Shown: piece after piece, positions 44,147-52,570 of the stretch
Layout of the letters: each line of letters opens with the position of its first letter
How positions within the stretch are numbered: position 1 is the first letter of the stretch
Assembly (NCBI RefSeq): GCF_013359685.1
Contig: NZ_JABFMV010000002.1
Location: 1-64,000, forward strand
Length of the DNA: 64,000 nucleotides
From: Leifsonia sp. C5G2
GTDB lineage: Bacteria > Actinomycetota > Actinomycetes > Actinomycetales > Microbacteriaceae
Reading direction: 5' to 3'
Position numbers and translations under genes: made by a program
The notes under the pieces: generated by a model
The model's input: the letters and a program-made list of their open reading frames with translations, nothing else
Told to the model about the DNA's origin: nothing
Database searches by the model: none

Positions 44147-44530
44147 TCAGCTGACGAACTTGATCGCGATCGGGTAGGTGTAGAACTCGCCCTGGTTGGC
44201 CTTCACGGCGGCGATGATGCTGAACACGATGTTCAGCACCCAGGCGGCCAGGATGATGAAGATGCCGACGACGACGATCGACAGGATGCCGCCGACGACG
44301 TAGGCGATGAAGATCGTGATCTGGAAGTTCAGCGCGGTCGCCGAGTGGGCGCGCACGAACGGACCGCGGTCCTTCAGCACCAGGTACCCGATGAGGGCGG
44401 GGATCCAGTTGAACAGGATGCCCCCGATCTGGATCAGGGTGGCCCAGAGCTTCTCGTCGGCGGGGCTCAGCTGCTGCGCTCCGCCACCGTAGGGCTGCTG
44501 CGGCGGCGGGGGCGGGGGTGTCGCGGACAT
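44147..44530 (-). CDS. DUF4870 membrane protein A
   Basis: A 127-residue protein with a proline-rich cytoplasmic N-terminus (six prolines in a row, then QQPYGGG), followed by four hydrophobic stretches: WATLIQIGGILFNWIPALIGYLVL, FQITIFIAYVVGGILSIVVVGIF and FIILAAWVLNIVFSIIAA. The order and the LKDRGPFVRAHSATALNFQIT loop match DUF4870, a family of unknown function that is common in actinobacteria. It is co-directional with the paralogous gene upstream of it, separated by 95 bases. AGGAGA precedes the start. Confidence 0.82.
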   Translation of the reverse strand: MSATPPPPPPQQPYGGGAQQLSPADEKLWATLIQIGGILFNWIPALIGYLVLKDRGPFVRAHSATALNFQITIFIAYVVGGILSIVVVGIFIILAAWVLNIVFSIIAAVKANQGEFYTYPIAIKFVS

Positions 44531-44625
44531 CGTTCTGTTCTCCTCTGTGCAATGGCAGGGGTGGACGTGGTCGACCCCAGCCTAGGGCTCCGGCCCCGAA
44601 ACTGAAAAGAGCCTGAGTGCGGCGG

Positions 44626-45117
44626 CTACTTGATGAACCGGAAGTTCACCGGGTAGCGGTAGGTGCCTCCGCCGTTCACCCGCACGAAGCCGAGGATCGA
44701 GAACACGAGGTTGACGATGTACAGCGCCCATGGGATGAGCAGGCCGAACAGCAGGTAGCCGACACCGTAGGTGAAGCTCCCGATGATGATCCCGATCACC
44801 TGCGACGCAACCCACGCGAGGATCCAGGTGATCTGCCAGTTGAGGGCCTCCTTGGCCTCCTGGTCGGTCAGCCGGCCGCGGTCCTTGAACACGAGCCAGA
44901 TGATGAGGGAGGGGAGGAACCACAGGATGCCGCCGAGGTGGGCGAAGGCCGCCCACTGCTTGTCCTGCGCGGCGTCGAGCGGGGCGCCGGCGGCGGAGGG
45001 GGCGTAGGGCTGCTGGGGGCCGCCGGCGGGCTGGGCGTAGGGCTGCTGCGGGGGCACGGCTCCCGGCTGCGGCGGGACCCCGGCGTCGGGGTCGTTCGGC
45101 TGGTTCGGGTCTGACAT
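44626..45117 (-). CDS. DUF4870 membrane protein B
   Basis: A 163-residue paralog of the neighbouring protein. A disordered N-terminus rich in Pro, Gln, Gly and Tyr (about 1-55, with PQQPYAQP and PQQPYAPS repeats) leads into WAAFAHLGGILWFLPSLIIWLVFKDRG and a second hydrophobic block IIIGSFTYGVGYLLFGLLIPWALYIVNLVFSILGF. The loop LTDQEAKEALNWQITW corresponds to the family consensus. The ATG at 45117 fits the family and follows AAAGGGTT; the open frame upstream lacks similarity. Divergent from hrcA. Function unknown; the two copies may act together. Confidence 0.82.
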   Translation of the reverse strand: MSDPNQPNDPDAGVPPQPGAVPPQQPYAQPAGGPQQPYAPSAAGAPLDAAQDKQWAAFAHLGGILWFLPSLIIWLVFKDRGRLTDQEAKEALNWQITWILAWVASQVIGIIIGSFTYGVGYLLFGLLIPWALYIVNLVFSILGFVRVNGGGTYRYPVNFRFIK

Positions 45118-45227
45118 CTGCGGAACCCTTTCATGATCGGCTGCGGCGCTGCCGAGCCGGTGCACATACGGTACTGCGGCCGTGTCACAGCCAGCAATCA
45201 TCCGGCGCGCGTTTCTGCGCGGTAGGA

Positions 45228-45254
45228 TTGGCACTCAGGAACCACGAGTGCTAA
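45228..45254. promoter_or_regulatory. CIRCE operator (HrcA binding site)
   Basis: TTGGCACTC-N9-GAGTGCTAA matches the CIRCE consensus TTAGCACTC-N9-GAGTGCTAA with one change. A TAGGAT -10 (45223-45228) overlaps its edge, so bound HrcA would block transcription of hrcA-dnaJ and the downstream genes. Confidence 0.95.
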
Positions 45255-45275
45255 ATCGGTCGACGGGAGGCGGAG

Positions 45276-46298
45276 ATGGTCTCGGAACGCAGCCTGGAGG
45301 TGCTGCGCGTCATCGTGCAGGACTACGTCGCGTCGCGGGAGCCGGTCGGCTCCAAGAGCATCGTCGAGCGGCACTCCTTCGGGGTGTCGGCGGCGACCAT
45401 CCGCAACGACATGGCGCTGCTGGAGGAGGAGGAGCTGATCGCGGCTCCGCACACCTCGTCCGGCCGCGTTCCCACCGACAAGGGCTACCGGCTCTTCGTC
45501 GACCACCTGGCCGAGGTGCGGCCGCTCAGCTCCGCGCAGCGGACGGCGATCGAGACCTTCCTCGGAGCGTCCGCCGACTTCGACGACGTGCTGTCGCGCA
45601 CGGTCCGGCTGCTGTCGCAGCTGACCAACCAGGTCGCGCTGGTGCAGTACCCGTCGGTGGCGCGCTCGCGCATCCGGCACATCGAGCTCGTGTCCTTGGC
45701 CCCGCGGCGGCTGCTCAGCGTCATGATCACCGACTCGGGCGCCGTCGAGCAGCGCGTGATCGAGCCGGCGACCGAGCTGACCGATGAGGATGTGGCCGAG
45801 ATCCGCGGAGCGATCAACGGCGCCGCGGCGGGCCTGACGCTCGGCGAGGCGACCGCGCGGCTCAAGGAGCTGCCGGATGCCCTGACCGAGCGCACGCGCG
45901 CGCTCGTGGAGCCGGTCGCCAGCGCCCTCCTCGACCAGATCGCCGCCAACCGGCAGGAGAAGCTGGTGATGGCGGGCGCGGCCAACCTGGTGCGAACCGA
46001 GCTCGACTTCCCCGGCACCATCACCCCGGTGCTGGAGGCGATCGAGGAGCAGGTGGTGCTCCTGCGCCTGTTCGACGAGATGGCGACCGACCAGCACGGC
46101 GTCGCCGTCAGCATCGGGCGCGAGAACGCCGGCTTCGGGCTGACGGAAGCATCCGTCCTCTCCAGCGGTTACAGTGCCGCGGGGTCGGATGTCGCCCGCG
46201 TGGGCCTGCTCGGCCCGCTCCGCATGGACTACTCGGGCAACATGGCGGCCGTCCGGGCCGTCGCCCGCTACCTCTCCCGGCTGCTCGGCGACCAGTAG
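45276..46298 (+). CDS. hrcA: heat-inducible transcription repressor HrcA
   Basis: A 340-residue repressor that binds CIRCE and releases it on heat shock when GroEL is occupied. The N-terminal winged helix is SERSLEVLRVIVQDYVASREPVGSKSIVERHSFGVSAATIRNDMALLEEEELIAAPHTSSGRVPT, a full match to the family. A GAF-like domain and a dimerisation region follow to YSGNMAAVRAVARYLSRLL. It is autoregulated, as shown by the CIRCE 22 bases before its start. It is the first gene of the hrcA-dnaJ-rsmE group; groES/groEL are not in the window. Confidence 0.97.
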   Translation: MVSERSLEVLRVIVQDYVASREPVGSKSIVERHSFGVSAATIRNDMALLEEEELIAAPHTSSGRVPTDKGYRLFVDHLAEVRPLSSAQRTAIETFLGASADFDDVLSRTVRLLSQLTNQVALVQYPSVARSRIRHIELVSLAPRRLLSVMITDSGAVEQRVIEPATELTDEDVAEIRGAINGAAAGLTLGEATARLKELPDALTERTRALVEPVASALLDQIAANRQEKLVMAGAANLVRTELDFPGTITPVLEAIEEQVVLLRLFDEMATDQHGVAVSIGRENAGFGLTEASVLSSGYSAAGSDVARVGLLGPLRMDYSGNMAAVRAVARYLSRLLGDQ

Positions 46299-46347
46299 GC
46301 CGCCGGAAGCCCAGAACAGCGAACGATCAAGGTAAGGAACAGCCCAC

Positions 46348-47460
46348 GTGGCCGACCACTATGAAGTCCTCGGCGTCGAGCGCGACGCCAGCCCCGACGA
46401 GATCAAGAAGGCGTACCGCCGGCTCGCGCGCGAGCTGCACCCGGACGTGAACCCGAGCGCCGAGGCGCAGGAGCGGTTCAAGCTGGTGACGCACGCCTAC
46501 GACGTGCTCAGCGACCCGCAGCAGCGCCAGCAGTACGACCTCGGGGGCTCCGGCGGGTTCGGCGGGGGCGGGAGCGCCGACTTCGCCGGCTTCAGCGACA
46601 TCTTCGAGACGTTCTTCGGCGGGGGTGGCGGCCAGGGCCGCGGCCCGCGCTCCCGGCGCGAGCGGGGCCAGGACGCCCTGCTTCGGGTGGAGGTCGACCT
46701 CGACGAGGTCGTCTTCGGCACCCACCGCGACCTGGAGGTCGACACGGCGGTCGTCTGCGAGACCTGCAACGGCTCCTGCTGCCAGCCGGGCACCCACCCG
46801 GTGACGTGCGACATCTGCCACGGCACCGGCAGCATCCAGCGCTCGGTGCGTTCGCTGCTCGGCAACGTGATGACCTCGAGCCCCTGCGGCACCTGCCGCG
46901 GCTACGGCACCGTCATCGCGACTCCGTGCGTCACGTGCCAGGGCCAGGGCCGCGTGCGGGCGCGCCGCACCGTGCCGGTCGACATCCCCGCCGGTGTCGA
47001 CACGGGCCTCCGCCTCCAGATGCCGGGCAGCGGCGAGGCCGGCCCCGCGGGCGGTCCGAACGGCGACCTGTACCTCGAGATCAAGGTCAAGCACCACGAG
47101 GTGTTCAGCCGCGACGGCGACGACCTGCTCTGCACGCTGGAGCTGTCGATGACGGATGCGATCCTGGGCACCACCGCGACGGTGAAGGCGCTCGACGGCG
47201 ACATCCGTCTGGAGCTGAAGCCCGGGACGCAGTCCGCCGACATCGTCACGGTGAAGGACCGCGGCATCACGCACCTGCGCGGCTCCGGCCGGGGCGACCT
47301 GCGGGTCGGCATCCAGGTGGTCACCCCCACGAAGCTCGACCACAAGGAGAAGGAGCTGATCAAGAAGTTCGCGGCGACCCACAAGCCGCAGGAGCCGTCG
47401 CTCGCGCGGTTCCAGCAGGGTCTGTTCGCGAAGCTGCGCGACCGCTTCCTCCACCTGTAG
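46348..47460 (+). CDS. dnaJ: chaperone DnaJ
   Basis: A 370-residue Hsp40 co-chaperone that stimulates DnaK. J domain: HPD at 31-33. A Gly/Phe-rich region (about 65-100) follows. Zinc-finger cysteines are at 137/140, 154/157, 180/183 and 194/197. Three repeats keep CxxCxGxG ([24 protein letters not shown]), but the first reads CETCNGSCC, with a cysteine where the last glycine should be. The C-terminal substrate-binding domains follow. The GTG start follows GGAA. It is the hrcA-linked paralog (DnaJ2 of actinobacteria) and lies under the CIRCE promoter; a dnaK-linked DnaJ1 would be elsewhere. Confidence 0.95.
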   Translation: MADHYEVLGVERDASPDEIKKAYRRLARELHPDVNPSAEAQERFKLVTHAYDVLSDPQQRQQYDLGGSGGFGGGGSADFAGFSDIFETFFGGGGGQGRGPRSRRERGQDALLRVEVDLDEVVFGTHRDLEVDTAVVCETCNGSCCQPGTHPVTCDICHGTGSIQRSVRSLLGNVMTSSPCGTCRGYGTVIATPCVTCQGQGRVRARRTVPVDIPAGVDTGLRLQMPGSGEAGPAGGPNGDLYLEIKVKHHEVFSRDGDDLLCTLELSMTDAILGTTATVKALDGDIRLELKPGTQSADIVTVKDRGITHLRGSGRGDLRVGIQVVTPTKLDHKEKELIKKFAATHKPQEPSLARFQQGLFAKLRDRFLHL

Positions 47461-47466
47461 CCGGCG

Positions 47467-48195
47467 ATGGCGTCCCTCTACCTGCGCGAGGACCTCGAGG
47501 ATGTCGAGGTCGGCGCCCGCCTGTCGCTCACCGGAGCCGAGGCCAAGCACGCGGCGACGGTGAACCGCACGCGGCCGGGGGAGTCGGTGCTGATCGGCAA
47601 CGGCCGCGGCCTCGTCGCCTCCGGCGAGGTCATCGAGGCGACGAACGCCGAGCTGACGATCGACGTGGAGGCCGTCTCGCGCGTCGAGCGCCCTGCCCCG
47701 ACGATCACGCTCGTGCAGGCGCTGGCGAAGGGCGACCGCGACGAGCTCGCGGTGCAGGCGGCCACGGAGCTCGGCGTGGACGCGGTGGTGCCGTGGGCGG
47801 CCTCCCGCTCGGTCTCCCGCTGGGAGGGCGCGAAGGTGGCGAAGGGCCGCGAGCGCTGGGCGGCGATCGTGCGCGAGGCCGCCAAGCAGTCCATCCGCGC
47901 GTGGACGCCGGAGGTGCGCGAGCTCGCGACGACCAAGCAGGTCGCCGCGCTGACCGCGGGCGCCCGGGTGCTCGTGCTCGAGCCGGACGCAGAGCGCCCG
48001 CTGACCGCGATCGCGCCGGACGGCCGCGACCTGGTGCTCGTCGTCGGCCCGGAGGGCGGCATCGCGCCGCAGGAGCTGGACGCGTTCCGCGCGGCCGGCG
48101 CGGAGCTGGTGCGCCTCGGCGCGACGGTGCTCCGCACCTCCACCGCCGGCCCTGCCGCCCTCGCCGTGCTGAACGCCGCCCTCGGCCTCTGGTAG
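47467..48195 (+). CDS. rsmE: 16S rRNA (uracil-1498-N3)-methyltransferase
   Basis: A 242-residue SPOUT-class methyltransferase that modifies U1498 of 16S rRNA in the decoding region. The N-terminal PUA-like domain includes EAKHAATVNRTRPGESVLIGNGRG. The knotted catalytic domain shows ALAKGDRDELAVQAATELGVDAVVPWAASRSVSRW, VLVVGPEGGIAPQELDAF and the terminal LGATVLRTSTAGPAALAVLNAALGLW, all family signatures. It starts six bases after the dnaJ stop in the heat-shock cluster, so co-transcription is likely. Confidence 0.95.
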   Translation: MASLYLREDLEDVEVGARLSLTGAEAKHAATVNRTRPGESVLIGNGRGLVASGEVIEATNAELTIDVEAVSRVERPAPTITLVQALAKGDRDELAVQAATELGVDAVVPWAASRSVSRWEGAKVAKGRERWAAIVREAAKQSIRAWTPEVRELATTKQVAALTAGARVLVLEPDAERPLTAIAPDGRDLVLVVGPEGGIAPQELDAFRAAGAELVRLGATVLRTSTAGPAALAVLNAALGLW

Positions 48196-48254
48196 GGCCG
48201 GGGCGAGCTTCACGCCGAGAGCGGACAGCCCGGGCCGTTGTCAGCCCGCGCGAA

Positions 48255-48260
48255 TAGGAT
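48255..48260 (+). promoter_or_regulatory. -10 element of the HIT gene
   Basis: TAGGAT, 7 nt before the ATG at 48268. It supports this start over the ATG at 48259, which lies inside the hexamer. Confidence 0.45.
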
Positions 48261-48267
48261 GGAGGAC

Positions 48268-48639
48268 ATGGCAGAGACGGAACCTTCGATCTTCTCGCGG
48301 ATCATCGCGGGCGAGATCCCGGCCGACGTGGTGTACGACTCGGAGCGCATCATCGCGTTCCGCGACATCGCGCCGCAGGCGCCGGTGCACCTGCTCGTCG
48401 TGCCCAAGACGGAGCTGTACCGCGACGTCACCGAGCTCGCGGCGGGCGACCCCGCGCTGCTCGCCGAGCTCGTCGCCACCGCGAAGCGGCTGGCCGACGA
48501 GCACTCCGACGGCGACTTCCGTCTCGTCTTCAACACCGGCGCGGGCGCGGGACAGACCGTGTTCCACGTCCACGCGCATGTCCTCAGCGCCAACGACAGA
48601 GGACACAGCCTCCAGGAAGGATCACTTGGCCAACTCTGA
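48268..48639 (+). CDS. HIT family nucleotide hydrolase
   Basis: A 123-residue histidine triad protein. The triad is HVHAHV with histidines 100, 102 and 104, preceded by FNTGAGAGQTVF. The N-terminus SIFSRIIAGEIPADVVYDSERIIAFRDIAPQAPVHLLVVPK is the hallmark of the Hint subgroup, which hydrolyses adenosine phosphoramidates such as AMP-lysine. ATG 48268 is used because of the -10 upstream. It overlaps phoH by 14 bases, coupling the two. The C-terminal tail after the triad is shifted (HVLSANDRGHS), but the length is normal. Confidence 0.93.
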   Translation: MAETEPSIFSRIIAGEIPADVVYDSERIIAFRDIAPQAPVHLLVVPKTELYRDVTELAAGDPALLAELVATAKRLADEHSDGDFRLVFNTGAGAGQTVFHVHAHVLSANDRGHSLQEGSLGQL

Positions 48640-49717
48640 AGCCACCCAGGGCCCGTCGAACGCGGGGGAGCACGGCGCCGAGGCGCGCCTGAGCGTCGAC
48701 GGCGTGCAGATGGTCCGCCTGCTCGGCCCGCAGGACCGCCTGCTCACCACGCTCGAGCGGCAGTACCCGCTCGTGAACGTGCACGTGCGCGGCAACGAGA
48801 TCACGCTCACCGGCGACGCGACCCAGGTGGGCGCGGCGCAGCGCCTCGTCGAGGAGCTGCTGCAGATGGTGCGGAACGGCCAGGAGCTCTCGCCCGCCGA
48901 GGTCACGAGCTCCGCCCGCATGCTCGGCACCGACCTCAACCTGAGCCCGTCCGACGTGCTCGGGCAGGCCATCCTGACCGCGCGCGGCAAGAGCATCCGC
49001 CCGAAGACGCTCGGCCAGAGCCAGTACGTCGACGCGATCGACCACAACACCATCGTGTTCGGGATCGGTCCGGCCGGAACAGGCAAGACCTACCTCGCCA
49101 TGGCCAAGGCCGTGCAGGCGCTGCAGCGCAAGGAGGTCACCCGCATCATCCTGACGCGCCCGGCCGTCGAGGCGGGGGAGCGGCTGGGCTACCTGCCCGG
49201 CACGCTGACCGACAAGATCGACCCCTACCTGCGGCCGCTCTACGACGCGCTCAACGAGATGTTGGACCCGGACCTCGTGCCGAAGCTGCTCGCGGCCGGG
49301 ACGATCGAGGTGGCGCCGCTGGCGTACATGCGCGGCCGCACGCTCAACGACTCGTTCATCATCCTCGACGAGGCGCAGAACACGACGCCGGAGCAGATGA
49401 AGATGTTCCTGACGCGTCTCGGCTTCAACTCCAAGATGGTCGTCACCGGCGACATCACCCAGGTCGACCTGCCCAATGCGGCCAGCGGCCTGCGGCTGGT
49501 GACGCGCGTGCTGAACGGCATCGACGACATCCACTTCGCCCGGCTGACCAGCGAAGACGTCGTGCGGCACAGCCTCGTCGGCCGGATCGTCGACGCCTAT
49601 ACCGAGTACGACGCACGCCAGCAGGCGCGGCACTACGAGCGCGAGCAGGCGGCCGAGTTCGCCAACCGCGCCGAGCGCCGCAGCGGCATGCGAGACCACC
49701 TCCCGAAGCGACGATAA
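48626..49717 (+). CDS. phoH: PhoH family ATPase
   Basis: A 363-residue PhoH-like P-loop protein, related to superfamily I helicases and implicated in RNA metabolism. An N-terminal KH-like domain (about 25-90) contains LERQYPLVNVHVRGNEITLTGDATQVGAAQRLVEELL. Walker A is GPAGTGKT at 148-155, Walker B is FIILDEAQNTTPEQMKMFLTRLG, and VTGDITQVDLP follows. The likely start is TTG 48626, preceded by AGGAAGGA; an upstream ATG in the same frame lies fully inside the HIT gene. It is followed 8 bases later by ybeY, a very common pairing that links it to ribosome and rRNA maturation. Confidence 0.93.
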   Translation: MANSEATQGPSNAGEHGAEARLSVDGVQMVRLLGPQDRLLTTLERQYPLVNVHVRGNEITLTGDATQVGAAQRLVEELLQMVRNGQELSPAEVTSSARMLGTDLNLSPSDVLGQAILTARGKSIRPKTLGQSQYVDAIDHNTIVFGIGPAGTGKTYLAMAKAVQALQRKEVTRIILTRPAVEAGERLGYLPGTLTDKIDPYLRPLYDALNEMLDPDLVPKLLAAGTIEVAPLAYMRGRTLNDSFIILDEAQNTTPEQMKMFLTRLGFNSKMVVTGDITQVDLPNAASGLRLVTRVLNGIDDIHFARLTSEDVVRHSLVGRIVDAYTEYDARQQARHYEREQAAEFANRAERRSGMRDHLPKRR

Positions 49718-49725
49718 GGGCCGCC

Positions 49726-50187
49726 GTGAGCATCGAGATCAACAACGAGTCGACCATCGAGGTGGACGAGTCCGCCCTGCAGCGGCTCGCCGCGTACGCG
49801 TTCGACATCCTCCACGTGCACCCGGACGCCGAGCTCGCCATCGTGCTCGTCGACGAGGCCGCCATGGAGCAGCTGCACGTGCAGTGGATGGACGAGCCCG
49901 GCCCGACCGACGTGCTCAGCTTCCCGATGGACGAGCTCCGCCCCGGCACCGAGGAGGAGCCGTCGCCCGCGGGCCTGCTCGGCGACGTGGTGCTGTGCCC
50001 GCAGGTCGCCCAGGTGCAGGCCGAGACCGCCGGCCACACCCTGCAGGACGAGCTGCTGCTGCTGACCACGCACGGCATCCTGCACCTGCTCGGGTTCGAC
50101 CACGCCGAGCCGGCCGAGGAGCGCGAGATGTTCGCCATCCAGCGCGACATCCTCGTCGGCTTCGGGCGCTACGACCGACAGCGCTAG
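49726..50187 (+). CDS. ybeY: endoribonuclease YbeY
   Basis: A 153-residue metal-dependent endoribonuclease used in 16S rRNA 3'-end maturation and ribosome quality control. The zinc site is THGILHLLGFDH with H116, H120 and H126. The preceding WMDEPGPTDVLSFPMDE and LLGDVVLCPQVA blocks are diagnostic. Length is typical. It starts with GTG 8 bases after phoH and ends 8 bases before the CNNM gene. Its neighbours rsmE, phoH and era suggest a ribosome-biogenesis cluster. Confidence 0.96.
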   Translation: MSIEINNESTIEVDESALQRLAAYAFDILHVHPDAELAIVLVDEAAMEQLHVQWMDEPGPTDVLSFPMDELRPGTEEEPSPAGLLGDVVLCPQVAQVQAETAGHTLQDELLLLTTHGILHLLGFDHAEPAEEREMFAIQRDILVGFGRYDRQR

Positions 50188-50195
50188 GGCCTGAG

Positions 50196-51584
50196 ATGCT
50201 GCAGGCGCTGTTCTTCATCGTCGCGTTCCTGCTGGTGGCCTTCGGCGGCCTCATGGCCGCGGTGGACGCGGCCCTCGGCGTGCAGTCGCGCGGCGACCTC
50301 TCCGACCTGGCCGAGACCTCCCGGGCGAAGAAGTCGCTGCTGGCGATCTCGCAGGACCCGGGCGCGTACCAGAACGCCGTCGGATTCACTCGCCTCCTCG
50401 CCGAGACCACCGCGGCCGTGCTGGTGACGCTCGCGTTCGAGCAGATCTTCGAGCAGTGGTGGGTGTCCCTCATCCTCGCCGCCCTGATCATGACGGCCGT
50501 GTCGTTCGTGCTGGTCGGGGTGAGCCCGCGCAGCGTCGGCCGGGCCAACTCGACCGTGCTGCTGCGGCTCGCCGCGCCGATCGTCCGGTTCGTCCGGGTG
50601 GTGCTCGGGCCGATCCCCGGCGGACTCGTGGCCCTCGGCAACCGGGTGACGCCGTCGCGGGCCCGGTCGGCGCCGGTGACGAGCGAGGAGCAGCTGCTCT
50701 CCATCGTCGACGAGGCCACCGAGTTCGACGTGCTGGAGGAGGACGACCGCGAGCTCATCCACTCGATCTTCGAGTTCAACGCGACGGTCGTGCGCGAGGT
50801 GATGATCCCGCGCACCGACATGAAGACGGTGGACTCGACGGCGGGGCTCGGCACGGCGATGGGTCTGTTCTTCTCCACCGGCGTCTCGCGCATGCCGGTG
50901 ATCGACGGGGGAGACCCGGACGAGGTGGTCGGCATCCTGTACCTGCGCGACGCCGCGAAGCTCAGCTACGAGCGACCTCTCGGCGCCGACGAGCTCACCG
51001 TGCGCGAGCTCGCGCGGCCCGCCCTGTTCGTGCCGGAGTCGCAGAAGGCCGACGCGCTGCTCGCGCAGATGCAGCGCGAGTCCAACCACCTGGCCATGGT
51101 CGTCGACGAGTACGGCGGCATCGCCGGGCTGGTCACGCTCGAGGACCTCATCGAGGAGCTGGTCGGCGACATCTCGGACGAGTACGACCACGAGGTCGCG
51201 CTCATCCAGCCGCTCGCCGAGGGCGTGTACCGCATCGCCACCAGGCTTCCCATCGACGATCTGGGCGAGCTGTTCGACCTGGAGATCGAGGACGAGGACG
51301 TCGACAGCGTCGGCGGGCTCGTCACCAAGGCGCTCGGCCGGCTGCCCGAGGTCGGCTCGACCGTCACCGTGCACGGGCTGCGCTTCACCGTCGACCGGAT
51401 CGAGGGCCGGCACAAGCACGTCGCCACGGTGCTCGTCGAACGGGATGTCGCCCTGCTGCCCGAGGGCGACGCCGCGACCGGGCCGGTGCCGCATGCCGGC
51501 GACCGCCAGCCCGACCGCCACGGCGACCGCCGTGCCGACCGCCACGCCGACCACCGCCACACCACCCAGGAGACCAGATCGTGA
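50196..51584 (+). CDS. CNNM/CBS-domain membrane protein (CorC/HlyC type)
   Basis: A 462-residue hemolysin-like protein. An N-terminal DUF21 (CNNM) transmembrane domain occupies about 1-150 with FIVAFLLVAFGGLMAAVDAALG. A CBS pair follows (about 195-320): REVMIPRTDMKTVD, SRMPVIDGGDPDEVVGILYLRD and NHLAMVVDEYGGIAGLVTLEDLIEELVGDI. The CorC/HlyC transport-associated domain is about 335-420. CNNM proteins are linked to magnesium transport. The last 35 residues are an Arg/Asp/His-rich tail with repeated DRHGD/DRHAD units that could bind metal or nucleic acid. It overlaps era by four bases (GTGA) and stays in the conserved ybeY-CNNM-era order. Confidence 0.88.
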   Translation: MLQALFFIVAFLLVAFGGLMAAVDAALGVQSRGDLSDLAETSRAKKSLLAISQDPGAYQNAVGFTRLLAETTAAVLVTLAFEQIFEQWWVSLILAALIMTAVSFVLVGVSPRSVGRANSTVLLRLAAPIVRFVRVVLGPIPGGLVALGNRVTPSRARSAPVTSEEQLLSIVDEATEFDVLEEDDRELIHSIFEFNATVVREVMIPRTDMKTVDSTAGLGTAMGLFFSTGVSRMPVIDGGDPDEVVGILYLRDAAKLSYERPLGADELTVRELARPALFVPESQKADALLAQMQRESNHLAMVVDEYGGIAGLVTLEDLIEELVGDISDEYDHEVALIQPLAEGVYRIATRLPIDDLGELFDLEIEDEDVDSVGGLVTKALGRLPEVGSTVTVHGLRFTVDRIEGRHKHVATVLVERDVALLPEGDAATGPVPHAGDRQPDRHGDRRADRHADHRHTTQETRS

Positions 51585-52474
51585 CCGACTACCACGCCGG
51601 ATTCGTCTCATTCGTCGGCCGACCGAATGTCGGCAAGTCGACCCTCACCAACGCGCTCGTGGGCGAGAAGGTCGCCATCACCAGCTCGAAGCCGCAGACG
51701 ACCCGCAGGGCCATCCGCGGCATCGTGCACCAGAAGGACGGCCAGCTGATCCTCGTGGACACGCCGGGCATCCACCGCCCGCGCACCCTGCTCGGCGAGC
51801 GGCTCAACACGCTGGTGCAGTCGACGCTCGGCGACGTGGACGTGATCGGCTTCTGCGTGCCGGCCGACGAGAAGATCGGGCCGGGCGACCGCTTCATCAA
51901 CGAGCAGCTGGACGCGTACCCGCGGGCGAAGAAGGTCGCGATCGTGACCAAGGTCGACGCCGCGGGCAAGGCTCAGGTGGCCGAACAGCTGCTCGCCGTC
52001 TCCGCGCTGCGCGAGTGGGAGGCGATCGTGCCCGTCTCGGCGGCGAGCCACATCCAGCTGGAGACGCTCAGCTCCGAACTGATGAAGCTGCTGCCGCTCT
52101 CGGAGGCGCCGCTCTACCCCGACGAGGCGATCACCGACGAGGGTCTGGAGGACCGCATCGCCGAGTACATCCGCGAGGCCGTGCTCGAAGGGGTGGAGGA
52201 CGAGCTGCCGCACTCGCTCGCCGTCACCATCGACGACATCGTGGAGCGCGACGACAAAGACCTGGTCGAGGTCTACGCCAACCTCTTCGTCGAGCGGGAC
52301 AGCCAGAAGGCGATCGTCATCGGAAAGGGCGGTAGCCGCATCCGCGACGTCGGGGCGGCGGCCCGCGGGCCGATCGAGAAACTGCTCGGCCGGCACGTGT
52401 TCCTGTCGATCCGCGTGAAGGTCGCGAAGGACTGGCAGCGCGACCCGAAGCAGCTCGGCCGCCTGGGCTTCTGA
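51581..52474 (+). CDS. era: GTPase Era
   Basis: A 297-residue GTPase that binds the 3' end of 16S rRNA and checks 30S assembly. G1 is GRPNVGKS at 13-20. G2 is in TTRRAIRGI, G3 is DTPGIHRP and G4 is TKVD, a threonine in place of the usual asparagine of NKxD. The C-terminal KH domain has AIVIGKGGSRIRDVGAAARGPIEKLLGRHVFLSIRVKVAKDWQRD. The GTG start overlaps the CNNM stop (GTGA) and AGGAG lies ten bases upstream. It is the last gene of the ribosome-maturation unit; a recO gene, often next in actinobacteria, is not there. Confidence 0.96.
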   Translation: MTDYHAGFVSFVGRPNVGKSTLTNALVGEKVAITSSKPQTTRRAIRGIVHQKDGQLILVDTPGIHRPRTLLGERLNTLVQSTLGDVDVIGFCVPADEKIGPGDRFINEQLDAYPRAKKVAIVTKVDAAGKAQVAEQLLAVSALREWEAIVPVSAASHIQLETLSSELMKLLPLSEAPLYPDEAITDEGLEDRIAEYIREAVLEGVEDELPHSLAVTIDDIVERDDKDLVEVYANLFVERDSQKAIVIGKGGSRIRDVGAAARGPIEKLLGRHVFLSIRVKVAKDWQRDPKQLGRLGF

Positions 52475-52507
52475 GCGGCCGGGCCGGCGCGTCCGGCGGT
52501 GCGTACA

Positions 52508-52520
52508 TCCCGAGGATGAT
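52508..52520. promoter_or_regulatory. candidate response-regulator site 1
   Basis: TCCCGAGGATGAT, which includes the short inverted repeat CATCC-CGA-GGATG (52506-52518), is centred about 58 bases upstream of the histidine kinase start. On the opposite strand it reads ATCATCCTCGGGA, close to the sequence before the ABC exporter. Confidence 0.4.
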
Positions 52521-52558
52521 TCCGCCCTCCGGATGCCGGCCGCTGTGCGCCCGCACCG

Positions 52559-52564
52559 TACCGT
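52559..52564 (+). promoter_or_regulatory. -10 element of the histidine kinase gene
   Basis: TACCGT, 6 nt before the ATG at 52571; the -35 position is poor, which suits an activator. Confidence 0.4.
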
Positions 52565-52570
52565 AGAGGC

